A stretch of 44,064 bases of DNA from a virus. A program made the translations under genes and the position numbers. Positions 37,179 to 44,064 of the stretch are shown in pieces (position 1 is the stretch's first letter; every line of letters starts with the position of its first letter). The stretch is taken from IMG/VR virus record IMGVR_UViG_3300029797_000003, positions 1-44,064 of that record; one strand, 5' to 3'. The notes beneath the pieces are model-generated. The model was not told the origin of the DNA, searched no databases, and saw only the letters and a program-made list of their open reading frames with translations.

Positions 37179-39037
37179 TACATTGCCCCCTGCATCGCCC
37201 GTGGCATCCCCGGCTTAGGTTGTTGTGCAGCTTCCCCGCCCGTTGCGTCCGGTCCGGTCTGTGGCTGCATTAGATATTGTTTGAGTTGCATGGCTTGTTC
37301 TTCCGGTAGTCCTGCCTCAATCATTGTTTGAAGGGCAGCATCTAACTGCGTTTCGCCCATGCGCTCTATGATTTGTTTTCTGTCTTTGATCCCGAGGATG
37401 GATAAAACCGCTGTCCGGTCTATAGCCCCGAGTTTGTAGAGACCTACGGCCTGTTCCTGATCCTGTGCAGATGTCCTGGCAATGGTAGAATCAGACTCCA
37501 CGACGTAGTTAAACCGCCGCCCGGCCAGGGCCACGCCCTGGAACTGGTGAACGTCGTCACCGACTTTGATTTGCTCAAGCTTCACGCTGAAGTTCTGGAG
37601 GAAACTCATCGCCCACCGGCCGCGCTGTCTGCATAAAAACTCTGTGGCCCTAATCTTGTGCCTGATCAACACGGCGTTACGCTCTTGCAAGGACACAATG
37701 GCACTAGCTGCTGTCACACTGGCAGGTGCCCTGCCCCGATCGGCATCTTCGATCTGGTATATCCGGTCATGCAGGTTCATCAACAGATCCAGCACATCAA
37801 AAAAGTTGCTGGGTAAGTTTGGCGTAGGCAGGTATTCAATCCGGGCATTCGGGCGGGTAGGCATCAGGACAAGGCCCGGTTTGTTGTTGATCATAGATTT
37901 GGTGATGCCGCAGCCCTTCTCAACAATCAGCGTCGGGTATAAGGCTCGATTGCAGTAAGTCACCATCCTGGACACAATTTCATTGATTTTTTTATTCAGG
38001 TCGCCGGTCTGCTCTGCTGCGGAAAAACCCCAATTGGATGTGGTATCCTCGTAGGAATTGGCCTTATAGAATGGTTTGCGGCCCCAAGCGAAGGTATATT
38101 GAATCGCCTCCTGGTCCAGTTCCAAATTGATATTCGGGTTGGGCATATCGTTCAGAAACTTGTCCCGGTTGCAGATGGAAATAACCCGGATGCCGTCAGG
38201 ATAAATTCGTTCTTCTGTTTCTACCTGGTTCCCGAGTTCGTCCAGGGCAGTGACCTTGTGCGTAGAGTAATCCTTAATCCAGCATTCAATGACCAAAGCT
38301 TCCGCGTTCTTGTCCGTGCAACCAAGATCCGTGTCTTTGGTCTGGTCATGGACAACACCAACGCCTGAATCAGCAATAACCACGTTTGGCCTGACCTGTT
38401 CCCGGTCTTCCCTGCCTAAAATCGTTTTCACGTCGTCCGGCACAATGTCATCCACACCGAAGGTTTCTTCAATCTTGTGAACCGGCACAGCAAATGCGTG
38501 TATCTCGTAGGGGATATCCTGGTGATTTTCGTAGTATCCCGGCGCAGGAAAGTAGGAATACGGGTCAAGGATAACCGGCTTGAACTCTTTTTTGTCCGGG
38601 TCCCATACCGCTTTTTCAGTAGTGATGCCGTATGTCTCGTTATTCAGCACGGACCGGCACAAACTGGCCTGCTGTTCAGTTTCGTTCCACCATTTTTTCA
38701 TTTTCATGGAAAAGACTTCATCTGCCTGGTCTTCCATGCCGTCCAGGTCCACGACTTCGGCCACAGGGTTCTTTGCCGTGATATTGGCCACAGTCCGCTG
38801 AACATTGGCAAAGAACAGATTAACCGTTACCTTGTCCTTATCCAGTCGAGCCTTGTTGCCCCAATGATTGCCCCGGAACAGCCGATAAGAAGACTTCCAC
38901 CTCTCCATCAAACCAAGGCGCTCTTTTTCGGCGAACGAATCCTCGAACAGATTCCACACCCATTTTGCTAACTGCGGGTGATCCGCAGGAGGTGGGCTTG
39001 ACAGGCTGTACTCTGATATGTCTTTGTGTTTTGCCAT
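37178..39037 (-). CDS. portal protein, 619 aa
   Basis: I choose ATG 39037 (MAKHKDISEYSL), which has TTTGGAG eight bases upstream; the frame extends 9 codons back only into a terminator. Portal signatures: ERWKSSYRLFRGNHWGNKAR and NLFFANVQRTVANITAKNPV near the N-terminus, YSYFPAPG in the clip/stem region, TSNWGFSAAEQTGDLNKKIN and DRGRAPASVTAASAIVSLQE in the middle. The C-terminal tail is Gln/Pro rich. Size and layout match portals of short-tailed phages. Portals form the dodecameric DNA gate at one capsid vertex. A strong terminator lies 15 bases before its ribosome binding site. Confidence 0.88.
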   Translation of the reverse strand: MAKHKDISEYSLSSPPPADHPQLAKWVWNLFEDSFAEKERLGLMERWKSSYRLFRGNHWGNKARLDKDKVTVNLFFANVQRTVANITAKNPVAEVVDLDGMEDQADEVFSMKMKKWWNETEQQASLCRSVLNNETYGITTEKAVWDPDKKEFKPVILDPYSYFPAPGYYENHQDIPYEIHAFAVPVHKIEETFGVDDIVPDDVKTILGREDREQVRPNVVIADSGVGVVHDQTKDTDLGCTDKNAEALVIECWIKDYSTHKVTALDELGNQVETEERIYPDGIRVISICNRDKFLNDMPNPNINLELDQEAIQYTFAWGRKPFYKANSYEDTTSNWGFSAAEQTGDLNKKINEIVSRMVTYCNRALYPTLIVEKGCGITKSMINNKPGLVLMPTRPNARIEYLPTPNLPSNFFDVLDLLMNLHDRIYQIEDADRGRAPASVTAASAIVSLQERNAVLIRHKIRATEFLCRQRGRWAMSFLQNFSVKLEQIKVGDDVHQFQGVALAGRRFNYVVESDSTIARTSAQDQEQAVGLYKLGAIDRTAVLSILGIKDRKQIIERMGETQLDAALQTMIEAGLPEEQAMQLKQYLMQPQTGPDATGGEAAQQPKPGMPRAMQGAM

Positions 39038-39053
39038 CGTTCTCCAAATAAAA

Positions 39054-39098
39054 AACGCCCCCAAGGAAAGATCATTTCGATCTATCCAAGGAGGCGTT
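39054..39098 (-). terminator. strong intrinsic terminator directly in front of the portal gene
   Basis: On the minus strand AACGCC...GATC pairs with GATC...GGCGTT over about 20 positions (three mismatches) around a GAAAT loop, and TTTTTTA follows at once. Its position between co-directed late genes suggests attenuation or antitermination: only part of the transcripts from the terminase side would reach the portal gene. It shares its AACGCC base and the upstream motif CCAAGC...TTAACGCC with the hairpin at 4645-4700 read on the minus strand. Confidence 0.75.
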
Positions 39099-39163
39099 AA
39101 GCGTGCTTGGCGTTGCCCTTACCCGTGCCTTTCAGGAGGGGATAGGGTTATGTTTTTATTTTG

Positions 39164-39274
39164 CTATACTTCTCCGGTTCGCAAAAGCCGTTCCAGCCCA
39201 CCGACTGCGTGTTTCAAGCTTCTGAGCAATACGGTTGCTATCTGTCTGGCTGTGATTTCGTGTTCTTTAATCAT
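39164..39274 (-). CDS. very small hypothetical protein, 36 aa
   Basis: ATG 39274 follows AAGGATTGATA and overlaps the zinc-ribbon stop by 8 bases. The product starts MIKEHEITARQIATVLLRSL and continues with an amphipathic helix ending LERLLRTGEV. One or two helices with alternating hydrophobic and basic residues. It fills most of the 230-base gap between the zinc-ribbon gene and the portal. Too short to assign; accepted because of the ribosome binding site and overlap. Confidence 0.5.
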   Translation of the reverse strand: MIKEHEITARQIATVLLRSLKHAVGGLERLLRTGEV

Positions 39275-39629
39275 TATCAATCCTTAATTTTCCACTCGGA
39301 GCCAAAGCCGTCCCGCAATCCGGGCAGACCAAAATTCCGTATCCGCTGTCAGGGTCCGGGTAAATGCCCTCCCATCCCCAATCTCGGTACTTCTGCTTTA
39401 GGCTGATCATGGCAGAGTTAGCCGCCTTGTCAGGGTCATATGCGTCTGTGGTTTCGTAGTGCATGCCACCGCAACCGGGGCAGATTACATCTTTGGGCTT
39501 GGCCGTGTCCTTCACCCCTACCCATCCGCCATCCTGCTCAACAGCCTGGTAGCCTTCCGGTATGTTCTTTTCGGCATAGGCCCTGGTAGAAAACGGCTTG
39601 TTCCTTGATGATAGGATTATATCAGGCAT
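39267..39629 (-). CDS. zinc-ribbon protein, 120 aa
   Basis: ATG 39629 behind AAAGGTAG, overlapping the previous gene by 8 bases; a longer frame has no site. The Cys pairs CPGCGGMHYE (about residue 53) and CPDCGTALAP (about residue 103) form a split zinc ribbon, separated by KAANSAMISLKQKYRDWGWE. The C-terminal pair is followed by a short basic tail. No family is recognised. It is the second zinc-binding protein near the portal (see 36894). Role unknown. Confidence 0.72.
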   Translation of the reverse strand: MPDIILSSRNKPFSTRAYAEKNIPEGYQAVEQDGGWVGVKDTAKPKDVICPGCGGMHYETTDAYDPDKAANSAMISLKQKYRDWGWEGIYPDPDSGYGILVCPDCGTALAPSGKLRIDND

Positions 39630-39900
39630 TTGAACTACCTTTCTTCGCAATGATATCAGCAAACTGATTCACGAAAGCCTCATTCGCAGCAGCCGTAGAC
39701 TTAGGCAGCGTAGTCCCTACGACATCCGAGTCCTGATCAAAGCCGTCATCCACGTTGAAAGAATCGCCCTTGCCCGGACCGCCCCACAAAGGCTCGTAAG
39801 AGTCCCGGCGGGTCCGGTAGACTAACCAGCCGCCCATGGCAACGCCTGATAACGTTGTGAGCCAACCTGCAAGGAATAAAATAACTGAAAACCAGTTCAT
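39622..39900 (-). CDS. small single-span membrane protein, 92 aa
   Basis: ATG 39900 overlaps the previous stop (TAATG) and has AGAGGG upstream; the frame upstream of it lies inside the previous gene. Residues 2-24 (WFSVILFLAGWLTTLSGVAM) are a membrane helix, then YRTRRDS on the inner side, and a soluble, Asp/Gly-rich tail (DDGFDQDSDVVGTTL). Membrane proteins among structural genes can affect DNA entry or exclude other phages; nothing decides here. Confidence 0.65.
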   Translation of the reverse strand: MNWFSVILFLAGWLTTLSGVAMGGWLVYRTRRDSYEPLWGGPGKGDSFNVDDGFDQDSDVVGTTLPKSTAAANEAFVNQFADIIAKKGSSNA

Positions 39901-40589
39901 TATTTTGCGCCCTCTGTAGCACTGCCCATTGTGTCTTTCTGATAATGACAATCCGTGAATTTGAGATACAGTTCCCCGGAATATTCGTCAGCACTGGCAG
40001 CTATGCGCTTCAAACGGCACGAATAAACGCTTGATACTGTTGTGTTCACAGCCGGGATATCTGCCAGCTCAGCCAAAACGTGTGAGCCTGTCAGATCCGA
40101 AGTGATTGAAATTTCTTTTGTAAACGGGGAACCTGTAGGTGCCGCCCATGTCCCGCTAATTCCAGCCGCGATGACATCCAGTTGCAACTTGATCTTTTTT
40201 CCTGTGGCATCTGTTGGCGTCATGTAATGAATATGATTATCCAAAACAGTCAAAAGCGCCATGCTGTGGCTTGTCTGGACATCGAAAAACATGTAACTAC
40301 CCACCGCAAAGCCTAATACCGGAAACTCAACGCCGTCAGTGATGCCATGATTGTAGTATCTCCACGTCGGGGCGTTTGAGGCCGGAAGTTTGACGTTTGC
40401 AATTGACACTTGCAAATCTTCATACACCGGAGTTGTCAAAATCGGGGCTTCTCCGGCCTTTGTATCTACATACGCCTTTACGCTTTGCTGGGTAGGAACG
40501 GCAATATTAGAGTCAGATTCTAGTCCATCTTCATCGAGCAGGTCGTAATATGGACGCCCCGACATTGTTGTGGGAATCTTAGCAGCCAT
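39900..40589 (-). CDS. beta-rich phage structural protein, 229 aa
   Basis: ATG 40589 overlaps the previous stop (TAATG). The start region GLESDSNIAVPTQQSVKAYVD is a pattern found in many phage appendage proteins (SD-x-x-x-PTQ-x-SVK-x-YVD). The remainder is beta-rich (VLGFAVGSYMFFDVQTSHSM; HIHYMTPTDATGKKIKLQLD). It is placed between terminase and portal genes, unusual for a fibre, so it may be a head-surface protein. It is adjacent to another beta-rich protein. Confidence 0.7.
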   Translation of the reverse strand: MAAKIPTTMSGRPYYDLLDEDGLESDSNIAVPTQQSVKAYVDTKAGEAPILTTPVYEDLQVSIANVKLPASNAPTWRYYNHGITDGVEFPVLGFAVGSYMFFDVQTSHSMALLTVLDNHIHYMTPTDATGKKIKLQLDVIAAGISGTWAAPTGSPFTKEISITSDLTGSHVLAELADIPAVNTTVSSVYSCRLKRIAASADEYSGELYLKFTDCHYQKDTMGSATEGAK

Positions 40590-41044
40590 TATGCAAGCAC
40601 CGCAGCCCCGTCAGCTTTCGTGTGGCCCTTGGCGTACCAGGCCGTGCCGTCGGTTACAATCTCCACCTCATCGCCGGGCAGAGCAGTAGTGCCAAAAGTG
40701 ATTGTCGTATGCCCTGCGTTGTAAGGCCCGTCGTCGCCGGTGTCTGTTTCCAGCTCACTGATTCCGTTGGTGATAATTTTGTTGGTGTCGGCTGTGGTTT
40801 TTTCTGTGATTATATAAGTGTTGCTGGTGCAGGCGGTCTTGATAATTACCTTGCACCGCCACCCAGCACCGGCAGATGCAATGGAGGGAAGCGTCAGGGT
40901 AAGACCGGTTAAGCTGTTAAGAAAGAAAGTTTTTCCGCAGTCCTGGTCAGCAAGAAGGGATTTGGCCGCTGTGACCACTTCCACTTTCTCCCGGCCCAGG
41001 TCAATGAATGTTTCCGGACTCATCGTCGTTACTAATTTCGTCAT
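40589..41044 (-). CDS. beta-rich phage structural protein, 151 aa
   Basis: ATG 41044 behind GAGGAAAATT. Strand pattern with Gly, Thr and Val (TFFLNSLTGLTLTLPSIASA; TYIITEKTTADTNKIITNG; DEVEIVTDGTAWYAKGHT), similar in style to small head-decoration or fibre-tip domains with a C-terminal W-Y-x-x-G. No membrane segment. It lies between terminase-associated genes and the protein at 39900, with which it shares composition. Not identified more precisely. Confidence 0.68.
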   Translation of the reverse strand: MTKLVTTMSPETFIDLGREKVEVVTAAKSLLADQDCGKTFFLNSLTGLTLTLPSIASAGAGWRCKVIIKTACTSNTYIITEKTTADTNKIITNGISELETDTGDDGPYNAGHTTITFGTTALPGDEVEIVTDGTAWYAKGHTKADGAAVLA

Positions 41045-41054
41045 GTAATTTTCC

Positions 41055-41756
41055 TCAATCTAAATTAAAAGCTGTATCGGTCCCGTCTGGATCTTCCAGC
41101 CATGGAGCCATAACTTGTAAGCTGTGTACCATTCCGCCTAATAGCCCAACCGCCGGGAAGTCTTCAACCCGTCCCTTCTCCGCATCCTGCCGTTGAAAGC
41201 CTTGCAGGTGTCCGGTAAGGATCATGTCCCCGGCCAGGTCCAGGCGCTTGCTCTTGAGCGTGTCGAATATTTGCCGGACGTACAAGGGGAAGGCGTGGCG
41301 TTCTCTCAAGTCCACCATATCTTTGAGGTATAGGCCCCTGCCTGTGCCGTGAACATCTTCCAGCGATGTGCTGACTTTGACCACCAGCGTCTGAAATTTT
41401 TCTTGATCCCCGAACCAGTTCGGCAGTATCCGTGAATCCAGGCCAAATCCGTACTTAACCCGCAAGACAACAACCTTTTGAATTAGTTCAAAAACGTTCG
41501 CATCCTCGTAAGTCTCCAACACCCGAAAACGAATTGGCTCGTTTTGCAGGCCGATGATGATAACAATCCCGGGCTTATCGGCTGTGGGATACGCAATCCC
41601 GCCAACAATGCCGCAGTAATATTTGTTTGATTCGATGTGGTGGAACACAGGAGGCGATAAAACCAAAGGCTCGCCCGTAACTGTGGCCCAATCCCGCCGC
41701 GCCCCAGCAGTTCCGGGGATGTGTGCAGGAGTTTGTATTTCAATCGCGCAGGTCAT
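41055..41756 (-). CDS. conserved terminase-adjacent protein of unknown function, 233 aa
   Basis: ATG 41756 overlaps the TerL stop as ATGA; the frame reaches further back only inside TerL. It contains beta-rich parts (YYCGIVGGIAYPTADKPGIV; VVLRVKYGFGLDSRILPNWF) and FGDQEKFQTLVVKVS, then helices. It resembles proteins that follow TerL in other short-tailed phages, which I cannot name. A nuclease role is conceivable but no catalytic residues are identified. Translational coupling to the large terminase suggests a packaging-related role. Confidence 0.65.
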   Translation of the reverse strand: MTCAIEIQTPAHIPGTAGARRDWATVTGEPLVLSPPVFHHIESNKYYCGIVGGIAYPTADKPGIVIIIGLQNEPIRFRVLETYEDANVFELIQKVVVLRVKYGFGLDSRILPNWFGDQEKFQTLVVKVSTSLEDVHGTGRGLYLKDMVDLRERHAFPLYVRQIFDTLKSKRLDLAGDMILTGHLQGFQRQDAEKGRVEDFPAVGLLGGMVHSLQVMAPWLEDPDGTDTAFNLD

Positions 41757-43294
41757 ACAAGGCCCTCGAAAAACCCTGAATGCCGGTAAAAAGCCAGGCA
41801 CAAAGCGTCTGCCAGGTTTGGAGACGGAATACCACGAATCCTCATTTTCTTTTTAGATTCAATTAAAATTTTGCCGGAATCATTAATCTCTTTTAATGGC
41901 TGCGATATTTCGGATATCAAATCAGTATTGTTTGGGATACTTATCAACTCATCAACATGGTGTTGCTTAATTTTGTTGACAACCTCATAAGTTTTCTCAA
42001 ACCGTCTACGCAGGTTCCACCACATCTTTGCACGGATATTGGCGAACATATCTTTATTCAGCTTCTCGGTGTTTTCATACAAACCGGGCAGGTCGCTACT
42101 GCCAGAGTTAACGCCATGGACCGTGAAAACAGCGCCGTTTTTTTCTACCAGAGAGTTTAATTCCCCTTTTACCCCGGCGCCAACTCCGATAGAATCAAAA
42201 TTAAGCTGGTCAAGGCCGTCCTCAAGAGCGTACCCCCACGCCTTTCTTGCCGTTTGGGTAGTATCCCCTTCTTTCCATGTTTCAATGTGCTGCACTGCAA
42301 TTCCGTAAATCTGGATATAAGCGTTTGCGTCTGCGCCTTCGTCTGCTACATCAAGCCCGGCCACCTTCTCGCCGCTGGGTTCTACCTGGAAATCAATAGC
42401 TGCTTTAACCCATTTTGCCGGAATGCAAATCCCCTCGACAGATGCATTGTAATCCCGGTCAACTTCCTGTGCCAAAATCCATGGCTCAAACATGTCTTTT
42501 TGTTTTTGGTACCACGCCTCATCTTTTCTCGGGTCATCCCGCCAATCAAAGACAAATACGGGGATTTTGCCGCCAAATCGTTTTTTATAGAATGGATTGC
42601 CGTTGCCGTTGGGTGTGCTGACATCTATTTTAACATCAGAGTTCTGAGACAATGCGGCCTCAATACGTTCAGGGCGTTCGTAGAATGCAGATTCATCCTT
42701 GAAATAGATAGTGTTACGCCCACCACGCCCGATATTATCCCCGGCCTCACCAGTAATCCGTGCGCCATTGTCTAAATTCTGAAATTTCATAAAGGCCAAT
42801 TCGTACTTTTCTGGCCTAAACTCCTTTGGCAGACTTTCAATGATCATTCTGCCCTTTTCGAGAATCGAGTCAGGATCACCAATCCGATCAACAAGGGCCT
42901 CTTTTCTGGACCCGAACCCGATCTTGACGCCATCGGCAAACAGAAAAGCCCAGATAGAGAACGCCATATTCAGCCAGGACGCCCCGACATCACGCGACTT
43001 TTCAACCAAGCCATCTGATTTTTCTTCCATCAGCTTTTTCAGCCAAAGGATGTACTCTTTTTGCCTCTGGAATAACATAAACGGCATATATGACAGCTTT
43101 TTACGCGGGTCATATGTCACCATCCAGTCTTCAATAAACTGAACCGGATTATCTTTATAAATTTCCTTATGGATAGCTAATATGCGGCCTGACGTATCAT
43201 GCCGAATGTTCAACAACCGAGTGAAGCGCTCACGGAAAACAGCGTTATAATCAGGGTTTAAAAAATCAAATTTATTTTCAAGCTTTAATAGCAT
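41753..43294 (-). CDS. terL: terminase large subunit, 513 aa
   Basis: ATPase part: the Walker-A-like KSRDVGASW at 99-107, adenine-binding helix before it, and Walker B TIYFKDESAF with D200-E201. Nuclease part from about 310: GLDVADEGADAN with D315, FDSIGVGAGV with D367, and SPNLADALCLAFY near 500 (third Asp). The order and spacing are those of complete TerL proteins that pump DNA into the head and cut it. The Walker A form with Asp (RDVGAS) instead of the classical G-x-GK(S/T) is usual in one branch of TerL proteins. ATG 43294 overlaps the small subunit gene by 17 bases. Confidence 0.92.
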   Translation of the reverse strand: MLLKLENKFDFLNPDYNAVFRERFTRLLNIRHDTSGRILAIHKEIYKDNPVQFIEDWMVTYDPRKKLSYMPFMLFQRQKEYILWLKKLMEEKSDGLVEKSRDVGASWLNMAFSIWAFLFADGVKIGFGSRKEALVDRIGDPDSILEKGRMIIESLPKEFRPEKYELAFMKFQNLDNGARITGEAGDNIGRGGRNTIYFKDESAFYERPERIEAALSQNSDVKIDVSTPNGNGNPFYKKRFGGKIPVFVFDWRDDPRKDEAWYQKQKDMFEPWILAQEVDRDYNASVEGICIPAKWVKAAIDFQVEPSGEKVAGLDVADEGADANAYIQIYGIAVQHIETWKEGDTTQTARKAWGYALEDGLDQLNFDSIGVGAGVKGELNSLVEKNGAVFTVHGVNSGSSDLPGLYENTEKLNKDMFANIRAKMWWNLRRRFEKTYEVVNKIKQHHVDELISIPNNTDLISEISQPLKEINDSGKILIESKKKMRIRGIPSPNLADALCLAFYRHSGFFEGLV

Positions 43295-43856
43295 CTTGAT
43301 AAACTCTCAGCATTTCGTCAGGAGATAGATTTTTAATACTTTTTGTGGGTGATGTATCCGGCCTGGGATTAAAGGCATCGTCGATATTAAACGTTTGACG
43401 CTCAAGGGCTATACGCTGCGCACGAACATGAGCAATGTTTTTCAGGCATATGGTTTTGTCTTTCAGGGATGTATCATCCGTTAACCCGTCCAGTTCTAAT
43501 AGCAAATTAGCTTCTGTAGCAGATAGCGCCGCGATTTCATCCCTATGCCGCAGGACAACATTAGCACCGGTTTCAGAGGCAGCATTAACAATGCCATCAT
43601 CGTCCAAGTTCGAATCTCGTACTTCTGCTCGTACCAACTTCTCTTTAATCTGCTCAGACACACGCCCAGCAAGGTTTTTCTCCCATACCTTTAATTTTGC
43701 CTGCTTACGAATAGCACCTTCGGAAACGGTGCCTTTCCACTCATCAGAGTTTTTGTGGCAAGCCTTATACTGTTGCACAATTTCACAATTGGATAAGCCT
43801 CCCATGCGATATAGAGGCTCGATAAAATCCCAATTTATGCGTTTGCGCTTAGCCAT
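43278..43856 (-). CDS. terS: terminase small subunit, 192 aa
   Basis: I choose ATG 43856, preceded by TTGGAGAGAT; the frame runs back to ATG 43904 but a promoter lies over that stretch (see 43884-43912). The N-terminus RKRINWDFIEPLYRMGG and SNCEIVQQYKACHKNSDEWK form an HTH-like region with the pattern of phage small terminases (INWDxIExLYRxGxxSxxEIxxxY). A Lys/Arg helix, IRKQAKLKVWEKNLAGRVSE, and an acidic C-terminus follow. It recognises the packaging start site and hands DNA to TerL, whose gene it overlaps by 17 bases. Confidence 0.85.
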   Translation of the reverse strand: MAKRKRINWDFIEPLYRMGGLSNCEIVQQYKACHKNSDEWKGTVSEGAIRKQAKLKVWEKNLAGRVSEQIKEKLVRAEVRDSNLDDDGIVNAASETGANVVLRHRDEIAALSATEANLLLELDGLTDDTSLKDKTICLKNIAHVRAQRIALERQTFNIDDAFNPRPDTSPTKSIKNLSPDEMLRVYQDAIKA

Positions 43857-43883
43857 ATCTCTCCAAAGAAAAAAATAAACATT

Positions 43884-43912
43884 ATTATCAATGGTTTCGG
43901 TCATTTCGTCAA
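43884..43912 (-). promoter_or_regulatory. near-consensus late promoter before the terminase genes
   Basis: Minus strand: -35 TTGACG (43912-43907), 17-base spacer, -10 GATAAT (43889-43884), 10 of 12 consensus bases. Transcription would begin near 43877, 20 bases before the ribosome binding site of TerS, so the ATG at 43904 cannot be used. Upstream, TTTCGTC and GACGAAA elements and TATCAAACGCT lie nearby and may be regulator sites. Confidence 0.75.
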
Positions 43913-44021
43913 ACCAGATAAACTATCAAACGCTTGTCAAACAGTTACGAAATAGCGACGAAACAGATATAAAACGCACACAAATTTATTTTTTTGAAAA
44001 AACTTTTGCCTTTTAAAAAAC

Positions 44022-44045
44022 AGCCCTGGTCAACCGGCCAGGGCT
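44022..44045. terminator. bidirectional intrinsic terminator at the right end
   Basis: AGCCCTGG (44022-44029) pairs with CCAGGGCT (44038-44045). On the minus strand GTTTTTT follows; on the plus strand TATATTATTTTT follows. It would shield the terminase promoter from genes beyond the window, or end a rightward transcript. The stretch 43913-44021 contains no gene. Confidence 0.75.
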
Positions 44046-44064
44046 TATATTATTTTTCGGGCAG

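Noticed and set aside
1544-43934. TATCAAACGCT shared by the early control region (1544-1554) and the terminase promoter region (43924-43934)
   Set aside because: An 11-base match between two sites is expected many times by chance in 44 kb; only the location is suggestive.
1-44064. Integrase, CRISPR array, tRNA genes, toxin-antitoxin pair or restriction system
   Set aside because: I saw no regularly spaced repeats with spacers, no tRNA-like cloverleaf, no tyrosine or serine recombinase motifs, and no clear toxin pair; genes outside the window may differ.

Overview
The window is almost entirely bacteriophage DNA, free virus or prophage. It is gene-dense, with many ATGA, GTGA and TAATG start/stop overlaps. 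Late genes encode terminase, portal, scaffold, capsid and fibres. I see no tape-measure, tail-tube, sheath or baseplate genes, so a podovirus-like (short-tailed) particle is the best reading. The lysozyme carries a lipoprotein signal, which points to a Gram-negative host. A host among the sulfate-reducing Desulfobacterota is only an impression from protein style. No integrase, tRNA or CRISPR array was found, so lifestyle is open, although a small repressor-type gene and a broken antirepressor argue for temperate ancestry.

Layout. (1) 1-1381, minus: leftward early operon with a HTH regulator, a small membrane protein, an unknown protein, an ERF single-strand annealing protein and, cut by the window edge, the start of a YqaJ-type exonuclease. 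(2) 1382-1592: divergent control region with a near-consensus promoter that would give a leaderless regulator mRNA, short repeats that look like operators, and a 25-bp direct repeat on each side of the regulator. (3) 1593-8483, plus: rightward early region with small unknown genes, an HNH endonuclease, a structured leader, a winged-helix/GIY-YIG fusion protein, a replication protein, a PAPS-reductase-like ATP pyrophosphatase, an antirepressor split by an IS605/TnpB remnant, and an HU protein. It ends in a bidirectional terminator. (4) 8521-43904, minus: late region read from right to left as terminase, portal, scaffold, capsid, adaptors, virion and fibre proteins, a 3449-residue polyvalent protein, LamG fibre, fibre-assembly-like protein and lysis genes.

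How it works together. The divergent promoters at 1.4-1.6 kb set the early programme: recombination to the left (exonuclease plus annealase) and replication to the right. A near-consensus promoter at 43.9 kb starts terminase and probably the late genes. The polyvalent protein combines a DdrB/ParB-like domain, a zincin-like HExxH site, several polyvalent-associated domains and hydrophobic stretches. It lies among internal-virion genes, so it is most simply a protein packaged in the capsid and delivered with the DNA.

Most notable: the giant polyvalent protein with a repeated N-terminal peptide; a tandem-repeat virion protein of about 20-residue period; a lipoprotein lysozyme with His in place of the catalytic Thr; the TnpB/omega-RNA scar inside the antirepressor; the leaderless regulator promoter; and a multi-hairpin leader ahead of the replication genes, with a related hairpin in front of the portal gene.
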